A stretch of 64,000 bases of DNA from NCBI GenBank assembly GCA_964412555.1, contig CAYPPG010000013.1:62001-126000 (forward strand). The letters are read 5' to 3'. A program made the translations under genes and the position numbers. Below, piece by piece: positions 1 through 8,409 of this stretch. Below the pieces are notes generated by a model. It ran no database searches. It was not told the origin of the DNA and saw nothing but the letters and a program-made list of their open reading frames with translations. The stretch is from CAYPPG01 sp964412555 (lineage in GTDB: Bacteria > Hinthialibacterota > Hinthialibacteria > Hinthialibacterales > Hinthialibacteraceae). How positions within the stretch are numbered: the stretch's first letter is position 1; each line of letters starts with the position of its first letter.

Positions 1-73
1 CTTGCTCCGCGGGAACAGCAAAGAGCACAGAACAACATAACAGTCCAAACACCACAACAATATCTCTCATCAT
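1..73 (-). CDS. Exported protein, 5' end only
   Basis: Only the first 24 codons lie inside the window; the gene runs off the left edge. Two consecutive ATG codons (73-71 and 70-68) follow a clear AAGGAG ribosome site at 79-84. The peptide starts MMRDIVVVFGLLCCSVLFA and then VPAEQ: a short charged start, a hydrophobic core and a plausible signal peptidase I site after the alanines. I infer an exported protein in the same direction as the kinase gene that precedes it. Nothing of the mature domain is visible, so no function can be given. Confidence 0.6.
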   Translation of the reverse strand, partial: MMRDIVVVFGLLCCSVLFAVPAEQ

Positions 74-211
74 TTTTTCTCCTTTTCTAGCAATTCCAAA
101 AATCATTGTGTCAATCCAAGTATCCTAGAAAGAAGAAGCATAAAAATCAAACCCTCACGGTTCGGCTAATCGGCAGGAATCAAATAGGGATTGATTCTCT
201 TAGGAAAAAAA

Positions 212-2125
212 TTATTGTACATTGGAATCAATCGTATTTGAATCAAGTACTTTTCGAATCTGACGGATCATTTCAGAAGGCCGATAGGGTTTTTGAACAT
301 ACTCAGCCACATTCAAATACACTAACTGTTCAAGATCATCTTTCTCCGAATATCCGCTACTTACAATAACCTTTACATCCGTATCTATTTCTCGAAGCTT
401 TTCCAAAAATTCACGGCCGGACAAGAAGGGCATAGATAGATCCAGAATAATCAATTGAATTTCATTGCGATTTTGTCGATACACAGATAATCCTTGATTT
501 CCATCCGACGCGGTGAAAACATGATATCCATGCCGCTCCAGGATGGTTCGCCCCAGATCTAAGATCATCTCTTCATCATCGATAAGCAAAAGATTCTCTT
601 TTCCTCCTCGCAGAGGTTCTTGCCGATCTTCTGCCTGTTTCTCTCCATCAGTTTGATCTACAGGAAAATAAACCGAAAAGGTAGTGCCAATACCAGCTTC
701 ACTTTGAAGTTCGATCCATCCTTTGTGTTGCTTGGCAATTCCATACACACTGGCCAATCCCAGTCCGGTTCCTTTCCCGATATCTTTGGTCGTATAAAAC
801 GGTTCAAAGACATGCTCGCAAATAGCGGGTTCCATACCTTTTCCGTTATCCGAAACCGTAAGAACAACATAGTTCCCCTGTTGGGCCTCGGGATGTTGAT
901 TACAATGATCGACATCCAGCAATTGTGTGGTAGTTTGCACGGTAATTACAAATGGATCGTTACGTCTTTCGGGATATATTTTACCGTTGATGATATCGAG
1001 GATTGCATCGCGTGAATTCACGAACAAATTCATGAGAATTGTATTGAGTTGCCCCACATCTCCTCGAATGTTGGGTAGATCATCTCCTTCAATGAGTCGG
1101 ATATCAATACGGCGATCAATCGTTTCGCGAGCCAATTGGGACACTTCGCTGGCAATACGATTCAAATCAATGGTTTTTAAAGCGACTTGGGATTTACGGC
1201 TAAAAGCAAGTAGTTGCTGGACTAATTCCGCGGCTCGCTCGGCTGCGTTTCGCGCCGACAGCAAAAATCTACGTTTATCCTCAGATACTTTCGACTCTAC
1301 AAGACTGAGATTTCCGATGACAGCTGTCAACAAATTATTGAAATCGTGAGCCACTCCCCCCGCTAACTGCCCTACAGCTTCCATCTTCGACGATTGTCTC
1401 AATTGCGTTTCGAGTTTTTCCTTTTCCTGTTCCGACCGTTTTCGGTCGGTGATATCTTGGAGAATACCTAGAGAACCGACTACATTTCCCTCTTCGTCCC
1501 GCACTTGTATGGCGGCATTGGCGAGCCATTTTTCTACTCCATCCCGGGTGATGATTCGATAATCTGCCCGCCAACTCACTCCTTCTTCTCCCCGGGCTTT
1601 TTGCACCGCTTCATCGATGCTCATTCCTTTCAAATTACCGAGTAGAACAATCTCATATTCCAGAGAAAGCCATACATCCACATTAAATTCATCAGCGGAA
1701 TAGCCTGTCAAATCCTTAATCCTTGCCCCGACAAATTCATACGAGTTTGTAAGGTAATTCTGGTAATATGGCACGGCGTCCGCCACTTCGATTGCCGCAC
1801 GATACAATTTTTCGCTTTCTTGCAACGCCGCCGTACGAATTTCCACAATCTCTTCCAAGTTTTTTACATATTTGATGAGTTGCCTCTTCGTTACAACGGC
1901 ATAAATGGAAAGACATATCAATAAAACAAATATACCCACAAGGAAAGGCTTGAACCACAAATATTCAGTCAACGGAATAGCCACTACTGTGAATGAACTG
2001 CTCGTTACTAAAGGAATCGATTCCCATTCAAAAGAACAGTAAGAGTTGAATTGTTCAATCCCCATCTGAAGAGAACAATTAATCAATACCCACATTCGCG
2101 TCAAAACAGTAAAATCATAAAACAT
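212..2125 (-). CDS. PAS-containing hybrid sensor histidine kinase with C-terminal receiver
   Basis: 637 residues. Order: N-terminal stretch with one membrane segment (about 57-79), a short coiled segment (81-108), a PAS/PAC fold (about 110-232, ending DITDRK), a HisKA helix with the H-box GGVAHDFNN (His260), a HATPase_c domain (about 355-490; N box around 366-371, G boxes DNGKG and GTGLGLA), and a receiver domain (510-635; Asp562 phospho-acceptor, Lys612). It should autophosphorylate and pass phosphate to its own receiver; no output domain or separate regulator gene is adjacent. The ATG at 2125 follows AGGAAG. The segment before the membrane helix (SFTVVAIP) resembles the end of a Y_Y_Y domain, which in the large propeller-type hybrid kinases sits just before this helix, so the gene may be a shortened descendant of such a kinase. 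The signal sensed is unknown. Confidence 0.85.
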   Translation of the reverse strand: MFYDFTVLTRMWVLINCSLQMGIEQFNSYCSFEWESIPLVTSSSFTVVAIPLTEYLWFKPFLVGIFVLLICLSIYAVVTKRQLIKYVKNLEEIVEIRTAALQESEKLYRAAIEVADAVPYYQNYLTNSYEFVGARIKDLTGYSADEFNVDVWLSLEYEIVLLGNLKGMSIDEAVQKARGEEGVSWRADYRIITRDGVEKWLANAAIQVRDEEGNVVGSLGILQDITDRKRSEQEKEKLETQLRQSSKMEAVGQLAGGVAHDFNNLLTAVIGNLSLVESKVSEDKRRFLLSARNAAERAAELVQQLLAFSRKSQVALKTIDLNRIASEVSQLARETIDRRIDIRLIEGDDLPNIRGDVGQLNTILMNLFVNSRDAILDIINGKIYPERRNDPFVITVQTTTQLLDVDHCNQHPEAQQGNYVVLTVSDNGKGMEPAICEHVFEPFYTTKDIGKGTGLGLASVYGIAKQHKGWIELQSEAGIGTTFSVYFPVDQTDGEKQAEDRQEPLRGGKENLLLIDDEEMILDLGRTILERHGYHVFTASDGNQGLSVYRQNRNEIQLIILDLSMPFLSGREFLEKLREIDTDVKVIVSSGYSEKDDLEQLVYLNVAEYVQKPYRPSEMIRQIRKVLDSNTIDSNVQ

Positions 2126-2355
2126 CGCATCTTCCTGTATCTACTTACGATGATACTAATTATTTCCAACTCAATTCCTATCCAATTTGATCAACTTACA
2201 CAACATTTATTTCATTATAGTCGAACAAAATCACAAATCATACCAACATGTTACATCCCTTTAAATTATACCGCACAAACAATAAACCAGTATAAAATAA
2301 AAAAGGGAAGGCAATCTAACTTGACCTTCCCATAATTAAATCTATAAATCAATCC

Positions 2356-2754
2356 TTATCGAAATTCAATGATCCGTGTTTCTTCCGTCCGGGGAATGAT
2401 CGCGTCAATCAAACCAAATCGATATTTTGATTTTTGTTTGAATGCCAAGGTGAAACTTAAGGCGGCAATCAAAATAATCCCGATAATAATGATCGAGAAA
2501 ATTTTCGAGAAAATTTTCCTATCTTCCGCTTTCATCCGAGTGGCATGTTCCAACAAGGGTTCCACACGATACTCCTCATCTCGAAAACCAACGGGGATAT
2601 TCGCCAAATCCGGAGGGATTTGCCCTTGTAAAAGAGGTGGAACATACCCGGCCCGCAATGCTTGCAGCCTCCACACCATCCATGGATTTCTGGAAGCCAT
2701 CAGATACACTTCTTTCTTTCGGTTTCGTTCTTTCTCATAAAATTTTTCTGTCAT
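2356..2754 (-). CDS. Small single-pass membrane protein, function unknown
   Basis: 132 residues from the ATG at 2754, which follows GAGGG; an upstream in-frame TTG at 2766 is less likely because it would put that site inside the gene. The first 75 residues are hydrophilic and charged. One strong membrane segment follows (SIIIIGIILIAALSFTLAF, about residues 86-104), then about 25 residues after it. No signal peptide and no family that I recognise. It is transcribed in the same direction as the sensor kinase 230 bases downstream, with an AT-rich spacer between them, so an operon is possible but not shown. The overall plan (soluble N-terminus, late single helix) is like the small protein at 20397-20639. 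Confidence 0.55.
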   Translation of the reverse strand: MTEKFYEKERNRKKEVYLMASRNPWMVWRLQALRAGYVPPLLQGQIPPDLANIPVGFRDEEYRVEPLLEHATRMKAEDRKIFSKIFSIIIIGIILIAALSFTLAFKQKSKYRFGLIDAIIPRTEETRIIEFR

Positions 2755-2839
2755 TGTAGCCCTCAACGAGTCCTTCAGTGTGAGTGCATGCCGGAGAAAA
2801 CCTCCTTGTTTTCTCCGACAACTTTCGCCGGCGTATACT

Positions 2840-2935
2840 ACTCGAAATTCGATCTACACTTCTCAATCGAATGTCGAGTGGTATGGCTCCGCATCGCACA
2901 TCGCACTCCAGTGGTAAAGAAAATGCGGAGCCATA
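2840..2935. repeat. Two adjacent inverted repeats in a divergent spacer
   Basis: Between the divergent genes at 2754 and 3114. Arms 2840-2853 and 2866-2879 pair over 14 bases with one mismatch (12-base loop). Arms 2882-2894 and 2923-2935 pair perfectly over 13 bases (core ATGGCTCCGCAT, 28-base loop). No T-run follows either hairpin, so they are not ordinary terminators. They may be operator sites, a structured leader or a remnant of a small palindromic element. The rest of the 2755-3113 spacer shows no gene. Confidence 0.6.
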
Positions 2936-3113
2936 GAGCCACTGAAGTACTTTCCGGAATTGTCAACACTCACATATGATGCAACCATTGTACCAATCAA
3001 AAAAATACATGAGGTATTGGCTATAATTCCCCTTATTCATTGATCTTAGATTGGATAAACTCTATCAGACGTAAAGATCGGAATCACTAAAAAGAGGCAA
3101 ATATTTCCTGATC

Positions 3114-4346
3114 ATGACCATAAAGGATCATAAATTCCCACTTGAGATTATCATTCAGAATATCCCCTGCGGTATATCTTCCTATAAAACAGGTGTTTAT
3201 ATACACATTCCTTTCTGTAAAACCAAGTGCAGTTATTGCGCTTTCGTTTCCGGTTCTCCTCTTTCAGAACACGAAATGGATGAGTATATCGTGTCTTTGA
3301 TTTCCCACATTAAAATGGGAAGTGAAGCTGCGGGTAATCGAACGATATCAAGCATTTTCTTTGGGGGAGGTACTCCAAGTTACCTTGGAGCCAGTCGGCT
3401 TTCAAAACTACTCATTACAATTTTTGAATCGTTTTCAGTTGAACCAACGGCGGAAATCACGATAGAAGCGAATCCCGAAAGCGCATCAAAAGAACTTTTC
3501 CAGCAATTGGTAAGATTTGGGGTAAATCGAGTCAGTTTAGGAGTTCAATCTTTTCACGATGATGAATTGATCCGTTTAGGAAGAATTCATTCCGCTGACG
3601 AAGCCGAACGTGCAATCGAGAATATCCGCAATGCGGGAATCACAAATCTTTCAATCGATCTTATTTTCGCTGTACCAAACCAAACCATCCCCAAATGGAA
3701 ACAAACCATTGTAAAAGCGGTGGATTTGGAACCGGACCACATTTCGGCATATGGCTTATCCTTCGATGAAGGCACATTATTCCATCGGTTGAATCGCGAA
3801 GGGAAAATGACTCCGGTGCTGGAAAGAACGTTTGTTGAGATGTATGATATAATAAAAGAATATCTTGCTTCTAAAGGAATGCATCATTACGAAATTTCGA
3901 ATTGGAGCCGATTCGGAAAAGAATGCCGCCATAATCTGATATATTGGGATCGTGAGGAGTATTTATCATTCGGTGTAGCCGCACACGGAATGCTTCAAGG
4001 CATTCGATTCGGATTCACACCGGACAGAATACGATACATTGAAATAATCAATAAATTAGACCAAAATAATATTCAAGAATATTTGCATCCGGAATTAATC
4101 GAGGAAATGACTACTCTCGATAACGAGGAGGCGGCCTCGGATGCCATGATTTTCGGCTTGCGAAAAATCGAAGGAATTTCGATCGAACGATTCCAAAAAC
4201 GGTATGGATATTCACCATCCGACCGATGGGGAAAAGAGATTGAACGCTTCTTCGAAAAGGGTTGGATGGAACAAAATAACGGATTTTTAAGACTATCCTC
4301 AAAGACCTTACTGATCAGCAATGAAGTGTTACAGTATTTTTTATAA
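3114..4346 (+). CDS. hemW: HemW-like radical SAM protein (heme chaperone)
   Basis: 410 residues. The radical-SAM cluster motif C-x3-C-x2-C is Cys35, Cys39, Cys42 (IHIPFCKTKCSYCAF), followed by the SAM-binding glycine motif FFGGGTPS and the HemN-family blocks EANPES and GVNRVSLGVQSF. The residue after the third cysteine pair is Phe, as in HemW; true coproporphyrinogen dehydrogenase HemN has a fourth Cys there. HemW proteins bind heme and deliver it to respiratory enzymes rather than oxidising coproporphyrinogen (established for the family). The C-terminal HemN_C region (about 290-405) is present and length is normal. The ribosome site is weak: an AGAGG lies 16 bases upstream of the ATG. It starts a plus-strand run with lepB and the CoaX-like gene. 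Confidence 0.85.
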   Translation: MTIKDHKFPLEIIIQNIPCGISSYKTGVYIHIPFCKTKCSYCAFVSGSPLSEHEMDEYIVSLISHIKMGSEAAGNRTISSIFFGGGTPSYLGASRLSKLLITIFESFSVEPTAEITIEANPESASKELFQQLVRFGVNRVSLGVQSFHDDELIRLGRIHSADEAERAIENIRNAGITNLSIDLIFAVPNQTIPKWKQTIVKAVDLEPDHISAYGLSFDEGTLFHRLNREGKMTPVLERTFVEMYDIIKEYLASKGMHHYEISNWSRFGKECRHNLIYWDREEYLSFGVAAHGMLQGIRFGFTPDRIRYIEIINKLDQNNIQEYLHPELIEEMTTLDNEEAASDAMIFGLRKIEGISIERFQKRYGYSPSDRWGKEIERFFEKGWMEQNNGFLRLSSKTLLISNEVLQYFL

Positions 4347-4401
4347 ACGAATCGGTTCTTGTTCGATAAAATCATCATCACAAGTGTGAGTACAATGTAA
4401 T

Positions 4402-5118
4402 ATGAGACGTTTTTACTATTTATTGGCAAGCAAGTTGAAATATTTCGGATGGGGACGCGCAATCGTCAACCATATTTCCAGACATTATCGGTTCTACGAA
4501 AACTTTGAAGCGCTCTATACCGCACTGATACTGGCTCTTCTCATCAAATCGTTCGTTTTCGAAGCCTATAAAATCCCTTCCAGTTCCATGTGTGATACGC
4601 TCATCGAGGGGGATCGTATTTTTGTCAATAAATTCCTTTACGATTTCAGTTCCATCGAAGTAGGGGACATCGTCGTATTCAAAACAAAAGGAATAGACAG
4701 AATCTATTCTCCCGACAAACCCTATTACATCAAACGTGTTGTTGGACTTCCTGGGGACCATATCGAAATCCTCCCGGACGGGCATCTTCGCCGCAACAGT
4801 AAAATCATGGAGAATCCCGAATTCTTCGATAAAAACTTCTATACTGTCCTCGCCAATCGGAAACGCCGCTTTACTGTTCCGGAAAACAGTTTATACGTAT
4901 TCGGCGATAACAGCATGAACAGTTCGGACAGCCGGGACTGGGGATCTGTGCCCGTCGAGAACGTCATGGGTAAAGCGTTTTTCCGCTATTGGCCTCCCTC
5001 ACGTATCGGATTGATCAAGGGAGTTCCCACGCGTGAAGCACAAGAAATCGTCAAACGGGAACGCCCCAGGGAAGAAACCGGCGGTTACGGCAACCGCGCG
5101 CAAGCGGCGGAAAATTGA
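4402..5118 (+). CDS. lepB: Signal peptidase I
   Basis: 238 residues. Removes signal peptides from exported proteins at the outer face of the inner membrane. One membrane segment (about 37-53) precedes the catalytic block KIPSSSMCDTL with nucleophile Ser62; the general-base block YIKRVVGLPGD carries Lys111; the family box GDNSMNSSDSRDWGSVP follows. Cys64 sits at the position after SM where many family members have Pro or a small residue, which is a mild oddity. The gene is 55 bases after hemW and only 3 bases before the CoaX-like gene, so the last two are probably co-transcribed. Many exported proteins in the window are potential substrates. Confidence 0.93.
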   Translation: MRRFYYLLASKLKYFGWGRAIVNHISRHYRFYENFEALYTALILALLIKSFVFEAYKIPSSSMCDTLIEGDRIFVNKFLYDFSSIEVGDIVVFKTKGIDRIYSPDKPYYIKRVVGLPGDHIEILPDGHLRRNSKIMENPEFFDKNFYTVLANRKRRFTVPENSLYVFGDNSMNSSDSRDWGSVPVENVMGKAFFRYWPPSRIGLIKGVPTREAQEIVKRERPREETGGYGNRAQAAEN

Positions 5119-5121
5119 TCC

Positions 5122-5892
5122 ATGATTTCCAATCGTATCGTTGCGGTCGAAATCGGGAATTCCTCAACCGATATCGGATTATTTGAGAATTCCGATCTTC
5201 TCAAAAGTGACTTTTTCCCATCTGCGGGAGAATATGGAGAAAAAATATGCCGGTTTGTGGAACAATGGCATATGGAATCACAACTGGAACATGTGATCAT
5301 ATCTTCTGTTGTCCCTGCCTTGAGTGACTTGCTACAAACACTGATTCAACACCGCTTGAAAATTATTCCTTTGATGGTAGAAGATTTCAAAACTCAGCTA
5401 TTTCCCCTTTTGGTTGACCGTCCCGAAACAGTGGGGGTAGATCGGATCGTAAATTGTTTTGCCGCGATTCATTTATACGGGTGCCCGTCAATCGTTGTCA
5501 GCCTCGGCACGGCCACCACCTTCGAAGCAATTTCAGTGGAAGGTAGTTATCTCGGTGGTTCGATTGTTCCCGGCATAAAGATTTCTATCGAAGCGCTATC
5601 ACAAAAAACGGCTTTGCTTCCCCCTATTCTCTTCAATGAAAAACCATCCCAGCTGATCGCCAAAAATACAATCGAACATATGCGATCCGGGATGTATTAC
5701 GGGACAATCGGTATGATCGAAGGTATGGTGAAAAGAATGAAAGCAGTTTTAGGAGATGAAACTAAAGTGATCGGAACAGGTGGTATGAGTAAATTTTTTG
5801 CCGATGAACAGATTTTCGATCATCTCGATCCAAATTTAACCCTCAAAGGATTGGAACGCATTCACCATTTCCGATGCCGAAACCGATTTTGA
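5122..5892 (+). CDS. coaX: Type III pantothenate kinase-like protein (CoaX family)
   Basis: 256 residues, the usual CoaX length. CoaX phosphorylates pantothenate in the first step of coenzyme A synthesis. Family blocks are in order: AVEIGNSSTDIGLFE (7-21), SSVVPAL (61-67), VGVDRIVN (104-111, Asp107), SLGTATTFE (127-135), GGSIVPGI, the block NTIEHMRSGMYYGTIG, VIGTGGMS and DPNLTLKGL. Two usual acidic positions differ: the first phosphate loop has Glu10 in place of Asp, and the second loop starts with Ser127 where the family has Asp. The general base (Asp107) is kept. It may be a divergent active kinase or a related ASKHA protein with changed activity. Translationally close to lepB (3-base gap). 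Confidence 0.75.
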   Translation: MISNRIVAVEIGNSSTDIGLFENSDLLKSDFFPSAGEYGEKICRFVEQWHMESQLEHVIISSVVPALSDLLQTLIQHRLKIIPLMVEDFKTQLFPLLVDRPETVGVDRIVNCFAAIHLYGCPSIVVSLGTATTFEAISVEGSYLGGSIVPGIKISIEALSQKTALLPPILFNEKPSQLIAKNTIEHMRSGMYYGTIGMIEGMVKRMKAVLGDETKVIGTGGMSKFFADEQIFDHLDPNLTLKGLERIHHFRCRNRF

Positions 5893-5930
5893 GCGAACCA
5901 GTCAATCTTCTTCTCCCTGACTCGATTTTA

Positions 5931-7076
5931 TTATTCTGCCCTTTCCTTTACGCGCTGAAGCACACCCGGTAACAACTCTAAAAATCGATCTATTTCCTTT
6001 TCTGTATTCCCATAACCGAGAGAGATACGGATTGCCGCTTTCGCTTCCGCCTCGGTTCTTCCCACTGCCTTGATAACATAGGATGAAGTTTCTTTCCCCT
6101 GCGAACACGCCGAACCGCTTGTAATACAGATTTGTTCTTCGTTTATGGCTCGCACTATTTCTCGGGAATTGTAACCTGGGATGGAAAAGTTCAAGGTATT
6201 GGGGAGCACATCATGCGTTGGACTGTTTCGTTTGAATTCATACCGAAGTTTCATGAGTTTCTCCCAAAACAGATTCCGCAATCGTGTTGTAAACTCGTCT
6301 CTTTGCGTAAGCTCTTTACGAGCCAAATCCGCCGCTTTTCCGACTCCTACGATACCGGCAACATTTTCCGTTCCGGAACGTAAACCGTTTTCATGGTTTC
6401 CTCCATGCAGATGCGGAACCAGTTTTGTCCCCTTACGTACATATAAAACACCGATTCCCTTTGGTCCATTAATCTTGTGACCTGAGACAGAGACCAAATC
6501 CGCATCAATCGCTTTGACGTCAAAAGGAATTTTCCCGACGGCTTGAATGGCATCCGTGTGAAAAGGAATCTCATGCTCCTTGGCAATTTTTGCAATATCT
6601 TCAATGGGTTGTATGGAACCTATTTCATTGTTGGCGGTCATGATTGTGATCAAACCGGTATCCGGGCGTATGGCTTCTTTTAATCGCTCGGGGTCGATAA
6701 ATCCTTCGTAATCGACAGGCAGCCTAGTAATCCGGCATCCCATATATTCTTGGAGAAAAAGACATGTGTTTCTGACCGCCGGGTGTTCGATCTCAGAAGT
6801 AATCACATGCTTTTTTTCAGAGACCCACATGATTCCTTTGATCGCCAAATTATCCGATTCGGTTCCCCCGCCGGTAAAGACAAGTTCATCCTCATTGGCG
6901 TTCAGCAAACGAGCTACCTGAAGACGTGCTTTTTCGATGCCGTAACTCGCATCCACTCCTGCCTGATATAGGCAAGACGGATTTCCGAACCGTTCGCAGA
7001 AATAAGGTTTCATCGCCTCGAAAACATCGGGATGAAGAGGAGTTGTTGCATTATGGTCGAAATAGATTGTGTTCAT
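5931..7076 (-). CDS. Cysteine desulfurase, NifS/IscS type
   Basis: 381 residues, fold-type I PLP enzyme that takes sulfur from cysteine for Fe-S clusters and thio-modifications. Visible blocks: YFDHNATTPLHP at the start, the TGGGTESDN cofactor loop, HTDAIQAVGK, the PLP lysine in SGHKINGPKG (Lys201), and the active cysteine in ITSGSACSQG (Cys324), which is on a long loop as in class I desulfurases. The ATG at 7076 follows AGGGG at about 11 bases. No scaffold (iscU/nifU), tRNA thiolase or suf gene is adjacent, so the specific sulfur acceptor is not indicated; candidate clients nearby are GltB/GltD and HemW, all Fe-S proteins. It converges with the CoaX-like gene. Confidence 0.9.
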   Translation of the reverse strand: MNTIYFDHNATTPLHPDVFEAMKPYFCERFGNPSCLYQAGVDASYGIEKARLQVARLLNANEDELVFTGGGTESDNLAIKGIMWVSEKKHVITSEIEHPAVRNTCLFLQEYMGCRITRLPVDYEGFIDPERLKEAIRPDTGLITIMTANNEIGSIQPIEDIAKIAKEHEIPFHTDAIQAVGKIPFDVKAIDADLVSVSGHKINGPKGIGVLYVRKGTKLVPHLHGGNHENGLRSGTENVAGIVGVGKAADLARKELTQRDEFTTRLRNLFWEKLMKLRYEFKRNSPTHDVLPNTLNFSIPGYNSREIVRAINEEQICITSGSACSQGKETSSYVIKAVGRTEAEAKAAIRISLGYGNTEKEIDRFLELLPGVLQRVKERAE

Positions 7077-7100
7077 GGTACAATAACCCCTAAACAGTGT

Positions 7101-7147
7101 ATCGCCGGCATCTTGCCGGCTTTATGCCGCCGGGACGGTGGCGTTAC
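7101..7147. repeat. Dispersed palindromic repeat, family A, copy 1
   Basis: Two hairpin cores, GCCGGCATCTTGCCGGC and GCCGCCGGGACGGTGGC, lie in the spacer between the desulfurase and the M48 peptidase genes. The same paired cores recur at 13825-13876 and 16971-17053, always in spacers. Looks like a non-coding dispersed repeat of the REP type. Confidence 0.7.
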
Positions 7148-7173
7148 AAATTCGCACATAGAAAGAACAGTTT

Positions 7174-8409
7174 ATGCATTGGATGTGGATCCTACTTATC
7201 ATTTTACTCGTCAGCCAAACAATAGCGGAATTCTGGCTGGAACGAATCAACAATCGAGCCATTCAAATAAACGCCAAAACTGAAAACCAAGACGATCCGC
7301 AAGAAACCGCCAAAACAATTGAGTATACACTATCTAAAAGCTATTTTACACAGATTGTCAACATTTATTCATTCGTTACTTTGCTGATTGTTCTTTGGAG
7401 TTCTGTTTTACCATGGTTCTATCAAACTTGTACCTACTTTTTGGGTCAATCCATTTGGGCGGAAACATCATTCATAATGGGTACAGGTTTTCTCTTTGCC
7501 ATTTTGCAACTCCCCTTCGATTGGTACTATCAATTTCGCCTTGAAGAACGATTCGGTTTCAATACGAGCACACAATCCCTTTGGTGGATGGATAAACTCA
7601 AGGGAATCCTGTTGAGTCTCATTCTCTTGGTTCCGCTCTTGGCTCTGATTTTCAAGGTCGTCATGATGTATGAAAATTATTGGTGGCTCTATGCCTGGCT
7701 GATCGTGATCGGCTTCCAAGTGATCATGATGATCATCGGCCCGAGTTTGATCCTGCCGCTCTTCAACAAATTCACTCCTCTTCCCGATGGAAATCTGAAA
7801 CAATTGATTAGTGAAACGGCCGAGAAATCCAATGTGGAATTTTGCTCGATCCTGGTCATGGACGGCAGCAAACGCTCGCGCCATTCCAACGCATTCTTTA
7901 CGGGTATCGGCCGGTTCAAGAAAATCGCCCTTTTCGACACACTACTTGAACACCTGGAAGACAACGAGATTCAATCCGTCGTTGCCCATGAAATCGGACA
8001 TTTGAAGAAAAAGCACATACCAAAACAGGTCATCTGGAGCAGTCTGGAACTCCTCGCGGGATTTTACGTTGCGTATCTGCTTTTGCATCAATCCTGGCTG
8101 GTCGAACCTTTCGGTTTCGAACCGGGAGCCATCGCACCCGCCTTTTTCATGCTCTTTATCCTTGGCTCCGCCATCTTCTTCTGGATTTCCCCGCTTTTCA
8201 ATCTGATCAGCCGCAAATACGAATACGAAGCCGACCGTTTCGCCAAAAAACTTATGGGAGAAGGACAAACGCTGCTCGATGCTTTAAAAAAATTGCACAA
8301 GAAAAATTTAAGCGATATCACCCCGCATCCGGTGTATAGCGCTGTTTATTATTCCCATCCCACACTGAAAGAGCGGGAGAAGGCGTTGCAGAAAGAGGGA
8401 GAATCATGA
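7174..8409 (+). CDS. M48-family membrane metallopeptidase (Ste24/CAAX protease type)
   Basis: 411 residues, close to Ste24 length. Hydrophobic helices are seen at about 3-17, 60-85, 92-110, 145-170, 175-200, 285-305 and 320-345. The zinc-binding motif is HEIGH (His272, Glu273, His276) with the third-ligand block EYEAD at 350-354. Family members are inner-membrane zinc peptidases; Ste24 itself trims prenylated proteins in eukaryotes, while bacterial relatives act in protein quality control. The N-terminal half before the zinc motif matches the longer Ste24 type rather than HtpX. The stop overlaps the next start by 4 bases (ATGA), so it is translationally coupled to the secreted GH67-like gene, an unexpected partner. 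Ribosome site is weak. Confidence 0.88.
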   Translation: MHWMWILLIILLVSQTIAEFWLERINNRAIQINAKTENQDDPQETAKTIEYTLSKSYFTQIVNIYSFVTLLIVLWSSVLPWFYQTCTYFLGQSIWAETSFIMGTGFLFAILQLPFDWYYQFRLEERFGFNTSTQSLWWMDKLKGILLSLILLVPLLALIFKVVMMYENYWWLYAWLIVIGFQVIMMIIGPSLILPLFNKFTPLPDGNLKQLISETAEKSNVEFCSILVMDGSKRSRHSNAFFTGIGRFKKIALFDTLLEHLEDNEIQSVVAHEIGHLKKKHIPKQVIWSSLELLAGFYVAYLLLHQSWLVEPFGFEPGAIAPAFFMLFILGSAIFFWISPLFNLISRKYEYEADRFAKKLMGEGQTLLDALKKLHKKNLSDITPHPVYSAVYYSHPTLKEREKALQKEGES

